19,283 nt of DNA from Gammaproteobacteria bacterium. GTDB lineage: Bacteria > Pseudomonadota > Gammaproteobacteria > UBA5335 > SLRW01. Where the stretch lies: assembly GCA_007134115.1 (NCBI GenBank), contig SLLK01000063.1, positions 1 through 19,283 on the forward strand, given 5' to 3'. The notes under the pieces were generated by a model, which saw nothing but the letters and a program-made list of their open reading frames with translations, was not told the origin of the DNA and searched no databases. A program made the translations under genes and the position numbers. Below are positions 6,391 through 13,460 of this stretch, in pieces. Each line of letters opens with the position of its first letter. Within the stretch, counting starts at the first letter, position 1.

Positions 6391-8304
6391 ATGCCGGCAA
6401 GCGACAAACGCTGGGATTTGCTGATCCGCAACGCCATGGTATTCGACGGCAGCGGTGGGCCGGGGCTGCGCGAAGACGTGGCCGTGGCCGACGGACGTAT
6501 CGCCGCACGTGACTCGCAACTGGACAGTGACGCCGCGCACGAGGTCATCGATGCCGAGGGGCAGTGGCTGATGCCCGGCCTGCTGGATATCCACACGCAC
6601 TTTGATCTGGAAGTGGAAGTGGAACCGCACCTGCCCGAAGCGGTGCGCCACGGCACCACCACGGTGGTGATGGGCAACTGTAGCCTGGGGCTGGCCTTCG
6701 GCAAGCAGACCCAATCCGACAACCCGGAAGACAATCCGGTCATCAGCTGTTTCGCGCGCGTTGAAAACATGCCCAAGAAGATGCTCGCCCAGGCCATGCA
6801 GGGGCGCGTTCACTGGGACAACACCGGCGACTACATCAGCCATTTCGACGATCTGGCGCTGGGCCCCAATGTCACCGCACTGGTGCCGCACTCCATGCTG
6901 CGCATACAGGTCATGGGGCTGGAGCGCAGCATTCGCGGCAAGGCGTCGGCCGATGAAATCCGCAAGATGCAGGCATTGCTGCAGGCAGCGGTGGACCAGG
7001 GCTTTGTAGGCATGTCCACCGACGAATTGCCGCTGCACTACCTGGCCAATGATCCGCACCGCAATATACAGGTGCCCTCGCAGTTTGCTTCCTATGGCGA
7101 ACAGAAGGCACTGGCCCGGGTACTGCGCGAACACGACCGCATCTGGCAGGCCACACCCAACCCGGACGACCGCCTCGGCACCTTCGGCACCATCTCGCTG
7201 ACCAGTGGCCGCCTGCACGGCAAGCCGCTGCGCATGTCGTACCTCGCTGCGGTGCAACTGATCACCGACCCCAAGGCGCATCTGGACCTGTTCAAGATCT
7301 CCCGGCTAATGAACTCCCGCCTGATGAACGGCGACCTCAGCTTCCAGACGCTGGCGGCCCCCTTCATGATCTACACCGATGGCGTCAACAGCCCCATCAT
7401 GGAAGACCCCGAACCCTTCCGTACGCTGATCGCGGTGGACGCCGACGACCGCGCCGGGCGCCGCAAATTGCTGGATGACCCGGCCTTTATCAAGCGCTTC
7501 CGCAAGGCCTGGTATCACGACAAGAAGGGCTTCAGCCCGGCGCGCATCAAGCGCAGCCTCACCGGACGGGCCGGCGGCACTTTCCGCCGCGACCTGGACG
7601 GCATGGAAATCATCAGCTGCCCGGTGCCGCAGTGGGCGGGCGGCACCGTGGACGATGCCTGGCAGCGGCTGCGCCGCTACCAGGCGGGCGACACCGGCGT
7701 GGTGCGTGGCGATGAGGAACAGGGTGTGTTCGAACGGGCGCCGGCGCGCTGCGACGAGGCCGATTTCGTGCTGCATCTGCTGCGCGAGTTCGACCTGGAC
7801 CTGCGCTGGTCCGTGCTCACCGGCAACCCCGACGAAACCGAACTCAAGCGGCTGCTGTTCCATGAGCACACCGTACCGGGGTTCAATGACAGTGGCGCCC
7901 ACCTGCGCAACATGGCCTTCTACGACGGCAACCTGCGCACCCTGAAGATTGCCCAGAAAGACTCCACGGCCCGTGTCGCCGAGGCGGTCAAGCGGCTGAC
8001 GCGTGTGCCGGCCCGCCTGTTCGGCATCAACGCTGGCACCATGGAAGTCGGTGACCGCGCCGATCTCACCGTGGTCGACCCGGAAGCCTTGCGCCACTAT
8101 GATCCCGAAGCCGGCCGCCGCATGCAGTGGCGCGACGCTTTTGGCATGGAACAGATGATCAATCGCTCGGACGGCGTCGTGCCGGCGGTCATCATCAACG
8201 GGCGGCTGGCGTGGGACGGTCGCGAATACACCCCGGCCTTCGGCCGTGAGCGCTTCGGCAGCTGGCTCGGTTATCATCGGCATGCGGCACACTGGAGCGC
8301 CTGA
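6391..8304 (+). CDS. N-acyl-D-amino-acid deacylase-like amidohydrolase
   Basis: This 637-residue cytoplasmic protein belongs to the amidohydrolase superfamily, D-aminoacylase group (COG3653-like), whose members hydrolyse N-acyl-D-amino acids or related amides. The N-terminal beta-sandwich strand DLLIRNAMVFDGSG is followed by the metal motif DIHTHFD (His68, His70). Cys97 in VVMGNCS is the cysteine ligand position of D-aminoacylases, and FNDSGAHL (Asp500) is the catalytic aspartate region. The C-terminal strand GDRADLTVVDP and VPAVIINGRLAWDG close the sandwich. Compared with about 480-500 residues for classical D-aminoacylases it is long, with inserts in the middle. The two mid-protein histidine ligands of the classical enzymes (as in THMRDE) are not obvious; the matching region reads IWQATPNPDD. 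AGGGGAGA precedes the ATG. The substrate is unknown. Confidence 0.86.
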   Translation: MPASDKRWDLLIRNAMVFDGSGGPGLREDVAVADGRIAARDSQLDSDAAHEVIDAEGQWLMPGLLDIHTHFDLEVEVEPHLPEAVRHGTTTVVMGNCSLGLAFGKQTQSDNPEDNPVISCFARVENMPKKMLAQAMQGRVHWDNTGDYISHFDDLALGPNVTALVPHSMLRIQVMGLERSIRGKASADEIRKMQALLQAAVDQGFVGMSTDELPLHYLANDPHRNIQVPSQFASYGEQKALARVLREHDRIWQATPNPDDRLGTFGTISLTSGRLHGKPLRMSYLAAVQLITDPKAHLDLFKISRLMNSRLMNGDLSFQTLAAPFMIYTDGVNSPIMEDPEPFRTLIAVDADDRAGRRKLLDDPAFIKRFRKAWYHDKKGFSPARIKRSLTGRAGGTFRRDLDGMEIISCPVPQWAGGTVDDAWQRLRRYQAGDTGVVRGDEEQGVFERAPARCDEADFVLHLLREFDLDLRWSVLTGNPDETELKRLLFHEHTVPGFNDSGAHLRNMAFYDGNLRTLKIAQKDSTARVAEAVKRLTRVPARLFGINAGTMEVGDRADLTVVDPEALRHYDPEAGRRMQWRDAFGMEQMINRSDGVVPAVIINGRLAWDGREYTPAFGRERFGSWLGYHRHAAHWSA

Positions 8305-8349
8305 AGCGGCGGACCGCAACATTGGCCGAGAGACGTCCCGGACACGCGT

Positions 8350-8532
8350 ATGACCAGACAAAGCCTGCTGATCAAACCGGCCATGGTGTTGCTCGTGCTC
8401 AGCCTGGCGTGGCCGCGGCTGGAGCGCTTCAGCCCGGGTAGACTGCCGGGCGACATTCTTGTCGAGCGCGAGCACTTTACGGTGTACGCACCGGTGACGT
8501 CGGCCCTGCTGGACTGGTTGTGGCGGCGATGA
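8350..8532 (+). CDS. DUF2905 family membrane microprotein
   Basis: This 60-residue product has a hydrophobic N-terminal helix (about 9-21, AMVLLVLSLAW) followed by the DUF2905 signature GRLPGDILVEREHFTVYAPVT and a second hydrophobic stretch ending WLWRR. The family is widespread in bacteria and has no assigned function. Members are small inner-membrane proteins, often with two helices around the conserved LPGDI segment. Its stop codon shares the ATGA at 8529-8532 with the start of sixA, which argues strongly that both are translated from one message. It starts 45 bases after the deacylase stop. No strong ribosome site is visible before the ATG. Confidence 0.85.
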   Translation: MTRQSLLIKPAMVLLVLSLAWPRLERFSPGRLPGDILVEREHFTVYAPVTSALLDWLWRR

Positions 8533-9002
8533 GCGCCCGCCATCTGGTCCTGGTGCGCCACGCCGAGGCGCAAGCGGCCGGCGCCAGCGGCGATCAACAA
8601 AGACCACTGAGCCGGCATGGCCGGACCCAGGCGGCCGGCCTGGCGCGGCAACTGGCACAGCGGCTGGGAGCGGGGCACATGCTGTGTTCCAGCGCCCGCC
8701 GGACGCGCGAGACGGCGGATATCGTGCAGCAACAAACCGGCTGGCCGGAACCCGTCATTGAAACAGGTATTTACGAGGCCGCACCGGCGACACTGCTGGC
8801 GCTGCTGCGCGAACAGCCCGACACGCTGCGTGAACTGGTGCTGATCGGGCATAACCCGGGTATGGAGGCCATTGCCGCGCATCTTGCGGGGCGTCCGGTG
8901 CTGCCCATGGGGACCGCCAGCGCGGCCCTGTTCGAGGTACACAACCGGTGGCGCGAACTGGGCCCCGAATGCAGCCGGCTGATTACGCTGGTACGGCCGT
9001 GA
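8529..9002 (+). CDS. sixA: phosphohistidine phosphatase SixA
   Basis: SixA is a small histidine phosphatase that removes phosphate from phosphohistidine proteins, such as HPt domains (ArcB) or the nitrogen PTS protein in E. coli. The 157-residue protein has the catalytic RHAE motif (Arg10, His11), the SSARRTRETADIV segment with the second arginine, and LIGHNPGMEA with the second catalytic His108. It lacks any signal peptide, so it is cytoplasmic. The frame opens three codons earlier, but the ATGA overlap with the DUF2905 gene and the family N-terminus MSARHLVLVRHAE favour ATG 8529. Translation is probably coupled to the upstream microprotein. Confidence 0.93.
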   Translation: MSARHLVLVRHAEAQAAGASGDQQRPLSRHGRTQAAGLARQLAQRLGAGHMLCSSARRTRETADIVQQQTGWPEPVIETGIYEAAPATLLALLREQPDTLRELVLIGHNPGMEAIAAHLAGRPVLPMGTASAALFEVHNRWRELGPECSRLITLVRP

Positions 9003-9015
9003 AAACGCGGGGTCA

Positions 9016-9043
9016 CTGACAGCGCGAAGGGGGCTGCTATACT
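9016..9043 (+). promoter_or_regulatory. sigma70-type promoter for the crotonase-thioesterase unit
   Basis: CTGACA at 9016-9021 and TATACT at 9038-9043 each match the consensus at five of six bases, with a 16-base spacer. Transcription would begin near 9050 and leave a leader of about 105 bases before the ATG at 9155. Confidence 0.6.
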
Positions 9044-9124
9044 CCGCGCCAGTCATATTGAAATCGCGCCCATCCACACGGCGCCACAATCAGCCCGTCC
9101 CGCACTGTCCGGTCAGCCACTGCC

Positions 9125-9140
9125 CGGGTCGCGGGACCCG
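9125..9140 (+). other. leader hairpin next to the crotonase ribosome site
   Basis: CGGGTC (9125-9130), a GCGG loop and GACCCG (9135-9140) form a perfect six-pair hairpin. It ends 4 bases before the GGGAG ribosome site (9145-9149). CCCGG at 9123-9127 could instead pair with CCGGG at 9143-9147, which would cover that site, and the two pairings exclude each other. Confidence 0.35.
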
Positions 9141-9154
9141 AGCCGGGAGTCATC

Positions 9155-10015
9155 ATGAACTACGAAACCATACGCTACGAAGTCAAGGACGCCATCCTGA
9201 CGTTGACCCTGCATCGTCCGGATCGCATGAACGCCTTCACTGCGACCATGATGCGCGAACTGATCGACGCCTTCGACCAGGCCGACGCTGATGACGAGGT
9301 CCGGGTGATTATCATGACCGGCGAGGGCAAGGCCTTCTGTGCCGGCGCGGACCTGGAAAAGGGCGGCGACACATTTAACCGCGAGAAGCGCGCCGATGAA
9401 GCGCTGGGCGACATCGACCGCGATGGTGGCGGCATGGTGTCGCTGCGTATTTACGAGAGCAAGAAACCGGTCATCGCCGCGTTCAATGGCGCTGCGGTAG
9501 GCGTGGGCGCCACCATGACCCTGCCCATGGATATCCGCATGGCTTCGACCAAAGCGCGCTTCGGCTTTGTCTTTGCGCGCCGCGGCATCACCATGGAAGC
9601 CTGCTCCAGCTGGTTCCTGCCCCGCCTGGTGGGTCTGCAACAGGCCGCCGAATGGGTGTATACCGGCCGCGTATTCGACGCCGAGGAAGCCTTGCGGGGC
9701 GGCCTGGTGCGCAGTCTGCATGAACCCGACGAGTTGCTCCCCGCAGCGCGCGAACTGGCGCGCGAGATTGCCGACAACACGTCGGCCATGTCGGTCACGC
9801 TCAACCGCCAGATGCTGTGGCGCATGACCGCCGCCGACCACCCCATGGAAGCGCACAAGGTGGATTCACGCGCCATCGGCTTCATGGGCCAGTCGGCCGA
9901 TGCCGTCGAGGGCGTGACCTCCTTCCTGGAGAAGCGCCCGCCGCAGTTCAAGCTGCGCCCCGGCAAGGACATGCCGGATTTCTATCCGTGGTGGAAAGAA
10001 CGCAAGTTCTCCTGA
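9155..10015 (+). CDS. enoyl-CoA hydratase/isomerase family protein (crotonase)
   Basis: This 286-residue crotonase-fold enzyme acts on acyl-CoA thioesters, most likely in beta-oxidation or a related degradation route. The two oxyanion-hole segments are clear: FCAGADL (61-67) and NGAAVGVGAT (111-120). The region ARRGITMEACSSWFLPRLVG (141-160) places Glu148 in the active site and Glu166 (AEWVYTG) at the position of rat hydratase Glu164, while the Glu144 position is Phe139 or thereabouts. That pattern fits isomerase-like or atypical hydratases rather than a standard hydratase. GGGAG precedes the ATG. The thioesterase gene begins 9 bases after its stop, so the two form one unit. The exact reaction cannot be fixed from the sequence. 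Confidence 0.9.
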   Translation: MNYETIRYEVKDAILTLTLHRPDRMNAFTATMMRELIDAFDQADADDEVRVIIMTGEGKAFCAGADLEKGGDTFNREKRADEALGDIDRDGGGMVSLRIYESKKPVIAAFNGAAVGVGATMTLPMDIRMASTKARFGFVFARRGITMEACSSWFLPRLVGLQQAAEWVYTGRVFDAEEALRGGLVRSLHEPDELLPAARELAREIADNTSAMSVTLNRQMLWRMTAADHPMEAHKVDSRAIGFMGQSADAVEGVTSFLEKRPPQFKLRPGKDMPDFYPWWKERKFS

Positions 10016-10024
10016 GGGTCCGCT

Positions 10025-10489
10025 ATGAGTGCGCAAGAAGGACCCGCGATCGCCGCTGCGACGGACATGGCATGGGATTACCCGCACCCGCATTTGGTTG
10101 AGGTGGAGGCAGCGTCCGGGGACATCGACATCATGGGTCACACCAACAACGTGGTGTACCTGCGCTGGCTGGAGAAGGCGGCGTGGGCGCACACCAAAGC
10201 CCTGGGCGTGGACTGGGACGTGTACCGCCGCCTCAACAGGGCCATGGTGGCGCGGCGTCACGAGATGGACTACCTGGCGGCGTGTTACGCAGGCGACCGC
10301 ATCCTGATCGGCACCTGGCTCAAGGAACCGGGCCGCCTGGGCATGCGCCGGCTGTATCAGCTGATCCGGGTGCAGGACGGGCGCACCGTCATGCGCGCCG
10401 CCACCGACTGGGTGTGCATCCGCATCGACAGTGGTCGACCCAGCCGCATGCCGCCCGAGTTCGTGGCGGCATATCAGGCAACCTGCTAG
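10025..10489 (+). CDS. 4-hydroxybenzoyl-CoA-type (hotdog) acyl-CoA thioesterase
   Basis: The 154-residue product carries the 4HBT hotdog motif DIDIMGHTNNVVYLRWLE (33-50). Asp35 is the likely catalytic residue, with His39 and Asn42 as family-conserved positions. Such enzymes hydrolyse acyl-CoA to free acid and CoA in the cytoplasm, usually as dimers or tetramers. The extra 20 or so N-terminal residues are not part of the fold. The ribosome site GAGGG overlaps the stop codon of the crotonase gene, so translation is likely coupled. Its partner suggests the CoA ester processed by the crotonase is the substrate, which is an inference. Confidence 0.9.
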   Translation: MSAQEGPAIAAATDMAWDYPHPHLVEVEAASGDIDIMGHTNNVVYLRWLEKAAWAHTKALGVDWDVYRRLNRAMVARRHEMDYLAACYAGDRILIGTWLKEPGRLGMRRLYQLIRVQDGRTVMRAATDWVCIRIDSGRPSRMPPEFVAAYQATC

Positions 10490-10553
10490 CCTCGCGGCTG
10501 GACCAGTGACAAGGGGACGCGCACCACGGGTAGGACTTCCCGACGACCTCGCC

Positions 10554-10559
10554 TATAAT
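10554..10559 (+). promoter_or_regulatory. perfect -10 box upstream of the cytochrome genes
   Basis: TATAAT at 10554-10559 is an exact -10 hexamer in GC-rich sequence, 120 bases before the first cytochrome gene. The -35 region (around 10531-10536, TAGGAC) is poor, so the promoter may depend on an activator. The leader would be about 113 bases. Confidence 0.45.
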
Positions 10560-10629
10560 GCGCCCTCGGGAATATTCAGCCGCCGCCATCACGCTGGTGC
10601 GGTGAAGCAACGCAATGATCGGGGGTTAC

Positions 10630-10656
10630 GGCCAGCCGCCAACAGTCGGCCTGGCC
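10630..10656 (+). other. hairpin in the leader of the cytochrome genes
   Basis: GGCCAGCCG (10630-10638) pairs with CGG-C-CTGGCC (10647-10656) across an 8-base loop, nine pairs with a single bulged C. It ends 23 bases before the ATG at 10680. No T run follows, so it is a leader structure rather than a standard terminator. Confidence 0.35.
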
Positions 10657-10679
10657 TGCCAAAATGACGGGGACATGTA

Positions 10680-11000
10680 ATGAACACAATGCGTTTCACA
10701 GGCCTTGCAGCGCTGCTGCTGTGCGTCAGTCTGGGCGGGCCGGCAATGGCGGGCGACCCTGAGGCCGGCAAGGTCAAGGCGTCGACCTGTATGGGCTGCC
10801 ACGGCATCCCGGGGCTGACCAACGTATATCCGACCTACCACGTGCCCAAACTGGGCGGGCAAAACGCCGAGTATCTGGTCGATGCCATGAAGGCCTATCG
10901 TGACGGACGGCGGCCGCATCTGACCATGCAGGCCAACATGTCCAATCTCAGTGAACAGGACATGCGTGACATCGCCGCATGGTTCGCAGGCGAGGAATAA
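10680..11000 (+). CDS. small monohaem cytochrome c (class I, c4/c5-like)
   Basis: This is a 106-residue secreted cytochrome. The N-terminus is a Sec signal (to about residue 24, PAMA), and the mature protein has one haem-binding CMGCH (Cys37, Cys40, His41). The C-terminal pattern LTMQANMSNLSEQDMRDIAAWF resembles half of cytochrome c4, with Met83 the likely axial ligand (it aligns with the only methionine in the same region of the next gene); Met87 is the alternative. It would carry electrons in the periplasm. GGGGA lies 7 bases before the ATG; a second ATG at codon 4 is possible. It is the first gene of a tight group with a second cytochrome, a membrane microprotein and dsbB. Confidence 0.9.
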   Translation: MNTMRFTGLAALLLCVSLGGPAMAGDPEAGKVKASTCMGCHGIPGLTNVYPTYHVPKLGGQNAEYLVDAMKAYRDGRRPHLTMQANMSNLSEQDMRDIAAWFAGEE

Positions 11001-11024
11001 TCGATGGTTAGTGGAGAATGTGTC

Positions 11025-11354
11025 ATGAGGAGTCTGATTGCCGCCGTCTTTGCTGCTGCCCTGGTGGTGGCGCCCGCGCAGGCGGCCGATCTCGCCGCCG
11101 GCGAAGAACTGGCCGGACAACAGTGCGCAGCCTGTCACGGACCGACCGGGGTCAGCCAGAATCCGGAATGGCCGACGCTGGCCGGACAGTATGCCGATTA
11201 CATGGAGAAAACCCTGCGCCAGTACCGCAGCGGTGAACGCGAGAACGCCGTCATGCAGGGTATTGCCGCCGGCCTGAGCGACGAGGATATCCGCAATACC
11301 TCGGCATGGTATGCGCGCCAGGAAGGCCTCAAGGTCAAGCGGCACCCGAGGTGA
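11025..11354 (+). CDS. second small monohaem cytochrome c (class I, c4/c5-like)
   Basis: The 109-residue product has a signal peptide (MRSLIAAVFAAALVVAPAQA, cut near residue 20) and one haem motif CAACH (Cys34, Cys37, His38). The axial Met77 lies in ENAVMQGIAAGLSDEDI, followed by the helix NTSAWYARQ. It resembles the upstream cytochrome, so the pair probably arose by duplication; together they mirror the two halves of dihaem cytochrome c4, but as separate proteins. The frame is open seven codons earlier, but GGAGA 8 bases before ATG 11025 and the signal peptide fix the start. It lies 24 bases after the first cytochrome. Periplasmic electron transfer is the expected role; the partners are not visible. 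Confidence 0.9.
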   Translation: MRSLIAAVFAAALVVAPAQAADLAAGEELAGQQCAACHGPTGVSQNPEWPTLAGQYADYMEKTLRQYRSGERENAVMQGIAAGLSDEDIRNTSAWYARQEGLKVKRHPR

Positions 11355-11361
11355 ACCAGCG

Positions 11362-11538
11362 ATGATCATGCTCCTGGCCGCCCTGGTCCTGGTCGCCCTC
11401 CTGCTGGTGCTGGCGTTGCTCACCCGTACGCCGCTGGCACGCCGCTGGCGCAAGCGCGTACTGGAGCATGACCAGCGCTACCGCGACACCCTCAAGCCGA
11501 CCCGGCCGTGGGACGATGACTACCGCCGCGAGTGGTAA
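11362..11538 (+). CDS. 58-residue single-helix membrane microprotein, unknown function
   Basis: A short frame starts 7 bases after the cytochrome stop. It encodes a very hydrophobic N-terminal helix (about residues 2-20, all Leu/Val/Ala) followed by a basic stretch RTPLARRWRKRV and a charged tail ending DDDYRREW. By the positive-inside rule the tail should be cytoplasmic. The position between cytochrome and dsbB genes, with short gaps on both sides, and the good membrane layout argue that it is real. An ATG two codons later is an alternative start. I do not recognise a family. Confidence 0.6.
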   Translation: MIMLLAALVLVALLLVLALLTRTPLARRWRKRVLEHDQRYRDTLKPTRPWDDDYRREW

Positions 11539-11565
11539 TCCGCGTTTCCCCGGCTGGAGCCCGGC

Positions 11566-12093
11566 GTGCTGAGGCCTGATTCGGCTGTGGTGGCCCGCCT
11601 TGCCGGTGCCTCCCGACGCACACTGAACCTCTGCGGCGCGGGCGTCTGTCTGGCCCTGATCCTTTTTGCCTGGTATCTGCAATACGGGCGCGGCCTGGAG
11701 CCCTGTCCGTTGTGCCTGCTGCAGCGCTGGGTTTTCTGGGCCCTGGGGGCGGCCTTCCTGCTCGCCGCCATCTGGCCCGCCGGCGGCCCCCTGCGCTTTA
11801 TTCATGTCGGCCTGCTCACACTGCTCAGCGCGGCGGGCGCCGGTATCGCCGGTCGCCATCTGTGGCTGCAGGGCCTGCCCCCCGAGCAGGTACCGGCATG
11901 CGGTCCCGACCTGCTGTTCATGCTCGACACCTTCCCCCTGTTCGAGGCGCTGTCCATGACCCTCCAGGGCAGCGGCGACTGCGCGGTGATCGACTGGCGC
12001 TTTCTCGGCCTGAGCATCCCCGGCTGGGCACTGCTGTGGTTCATCGTGCTGGGCGTGGCCGGCGTCGCCATCAATCTGCGCACACGCCGGTGA
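11566..12093 (+). CDS. dsbB: disulfide bond formation protein B (DsbB)
   Basis: DsbB is the inner-membrane enzyme that reoxidises periplasmic DsbA and passes the electrons to quinone. The 175-residue protein has four hydrophobic helices. The first cysteine pair is CPLC (Cys47, Cys50) and the second pair is Cys112 (PACGPDL) and Cys139 (SGDCAVI) in the second periplasmic loop. Arg54 just after the CPLC helix start is the expected quinone-binding arginine. The start codon is GTG, supported by GGAG six bases upstream; no ATG fits. Its stop overlaps the next gene's start as GTGA. The neighbouring cytochrome genes make an envelope redox group, though no dsbA is in the window. Confidence 0.95.
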   Translation: MLRPDSAVVARLAGASRRTLNLCGAGVCLALILFAWYLQYGRGLEPCPLCLLQRWVFWALGAAFLLAAIWPAGGPLRFIHVGLLTLLSAAGAGIAGRHLWLQGLPPEQVPACGPDLLFMLDTFPLFEALSMTLQGSGDCAVIDWRFLGLSIPGWALLWFIVLGVAGVAINLRTRR

Positions 12094-12836
12094 GCCGTTT
12101 CCCGGATCATTTTTCTGCCGGCGCCGATGACTACGCGCGCTACCGGCCCCGCTATCCCGATGCACTGTTCAGTACGCTTGCCGGGCTGGCCCCTGCCCGC
12201 CATCTGGCCTGGGACTGTGCCACCGGCAACGGCCAGGCCGCAGCAGCCCTGGCCGAGCATTTCGAGCGCGTCATCGCCAGCGATGCCAGCGCCAGCCAGA
12301 TCGCCCGCGGTCTGCGTCACGAGCGCGTGGATTACCTGGTCGCGCCCGCCGAAAAGCCGGGGCTGACCCGGCACAGCGTGGATCTGCTGACGGTCGCCCA
12401 GGCACTGCACTGGTTTGATCTGCCGGCCTTTTACGCTGCGGTACGCGACATCGTCAGGCCCGGCGGCCTGATCGCCGCGTGGACCTACGTATTGCTCGAT
12501 ATCACGCCGCAGATCAATACGGCCGTGCGCCACCTGCATCACGACGTGCTCGGTACATGGTGGCCGGCACAGCGACGCCATGTGGACAATGGCTACCGCG
12601 ACCTGCCGTTTCCGTTTACACCCGTGACACTGCCCGCGTTCACCATGACCGCCCGGTGGACGCTGTACGACCTGTTCGGCTATCTGCAGACGTGGTCGGC
12701 CACCAGTCGCTATCATGCCGAACTCGGAGAGGACCCCGTCGACATGATCCGCGACAGCCTTTACGCGGCGTGGGGCGATCCGGATCTGCGCCGCGAGGTG
12801 CGCTGGCCGCTGCGCATACTCGCCGGCAGGAACTGA
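12090..12836 (+). CDS. class I SAM-dependent methyltransferase, substrate unknown
   Basis: This 248-residue cytoplasmic enzyme begins at a GTG that shares GTGA with the dsbB stop, so it is probably translated by coupling; no ATG occurs in the N-terminal part. The start segment FSAGADDYARYRPRYP is typical of Methyltransf_11-type proteins related to yeast TMT1/CRG1. Motif I reads AWDCATGNGQAA (40-51), the acidic residue after strand 2 is Asp65 (VIASDAS), and AQALHWFD (103-110) and IVRPGGLIAAW (121-131) are the post-motifs. The frame is open far upstream inside dsbB, but that part is not a methyltransferase. The acceptor cannot be read from sequence; related enzymes methylate small acids and toxins. 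Confidence 0.85.
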   Translation: MSRFPDHFSAGADDYARYRPRYPDALFSTLAGLAPARHLAWDCATGNGQAAAALAEHFERVIASDASASQIARGLRHERVDYLVAPAEKPGLTRHSVDLLTVAQALHWFDLPAFYAAVRDIVRPGGLIAAWTYVLLDITPQINTAVRHLHHDVLGTWWPAQRRHVDNGYRDLPFPFTPVTLPAFTMTARWTLYDLFGYLQTWSATSRYHAELGEDPVDMIRDSLYAAWGDPDLRREVRWPLRILAGRN

Positions 12837-12853
12837 AAACGCACCCATCCAGC

Positions 12854-12880
12854 GCGGTCGCCGCCTGCTGGGCGCACCGC
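12854..12880 (+). other. hairpin after the methyltransferase gene
   Basis: GCGGTCGCC (12854-12862) pairs with GGCG-C-ACCGC (12871-12880) around an 8-base loop, with one bulged C. It lies 17 bases after the stop codon of the methyltransferase gene and before the next gene. No T run follows, so factor-independent termination is doubtful, but it could mark the end of the dsbB unit. A weak TATGCT lies just downstream at 12892-12897. Confidence 0.35.
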
Positions 12881-12937
12881 CACGCATCCGTTATGCTGGC
12901 ACGTTACAGCACAGAATCAGGCAAGGAGAACAGGCCC

Positions 12938-13444
12938 ATGCAGCGGGCGTTACAAGGCGCCTTAAGGCGGTTCAGAACATCTTTTGTGTTATTGCTGGCA
13001 CTGGTTAACGGCAGCGCTCATGCCACCCGCCCCGGCGACAGCGCCCTCGGCTGGCTGGTGATGGATGTTTCGCTCACTGGCTGGCAATTTTCGCTGCTGG
13101 TGCTGGCGGCACTGGCCGGACCTGTGTGGCTGGGGACCACGGTGGCACGACGCCTGGCCGCAGCATGGCGCGGTTACCGCATGGATGAATTCCTCGGCAT
13201 TCGCTGGCGCTGGCGCTACCGCGGTGATATGCCCACCGCCATCGACGCCTTTTGTCCTGCAGATGACACACAGCTGATTTATCATTACTCGCAGAGCGAC
13301 AATGAAGTGCTCTTTCGTTGCGAGACCTGCAATCGCGAATACGGCAGCTTTGCCGGTGACGCCGGCTATGTGCGGGGCATTGTGCGCCGCCAGATCGAAC
13401 GCAAGCTGCGTACCGGCGAATGGCAGGAAGCAGACGCAAGCTGA
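12938..13444 (+). CDS. membrane protein with a degenerate zinc-ribbon, function unknown
   Basis: The 168-residue protein has a basic N-terminus, a hydrophobic segment that may be a signal (about 14-29, FVLLLALVNGSAHA), then one transmembrane helix (about 50-67) and a C-terminal soluble part. That part contains DEFLGIRWRWRYRG (83-96) followed by FCPADDTQL (105-113) and FRCETCNREYG (126-136). This has the look of a zinc ribbon (CPxC then CxxC), but the second cysteine is Asp109, so only Cys106, Cys128 and Cys131 remain. AAGGAG lies 9 bases before the ATG; the open frame upstream belongs to the shadow of the methyltransferase gene. It lies 16 bases before the lipoprotein gene, so the two are probably one unit. 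No named family is recognised. Confidence 0.7.
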   Translation: MQRALQGALRRFRTSFVLLLALVNGSAHATRPGDSALGWLVMDVSLTGWQFSLLVLAALAGPVWLGTTVARRLAAAWRGYRMDEFLGIRWRWRYRGDMPTAIDAFCPADDTQLIYHYSQSDNEVLFRCETCNREYGSFAGDAGYVRGIVRRQIERKLRTGEWQEADAS

Positions 13445-13460
13445 CACGGGAGAAACACGT

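Noticed and set aside
7306..8658. 450-codon open frame on the minus strand
   Set aside because: It is antisense to the deacylase, DUF2905 and sixA genes, spans several real genes, and has no domain.
10486..10501. small hairpin over the thioesterase stop codon
   Set aside because: Only six pairs including a wobble, no T run; easily due to chance in GC-rich sequence.
11712..12089. N-terminal extension of the methyltransferase frame
   Set aside because: It overlaps dsbB in another frame and is not conserved as methyltransferase; the GTGA overlap gives a better start at 12090.
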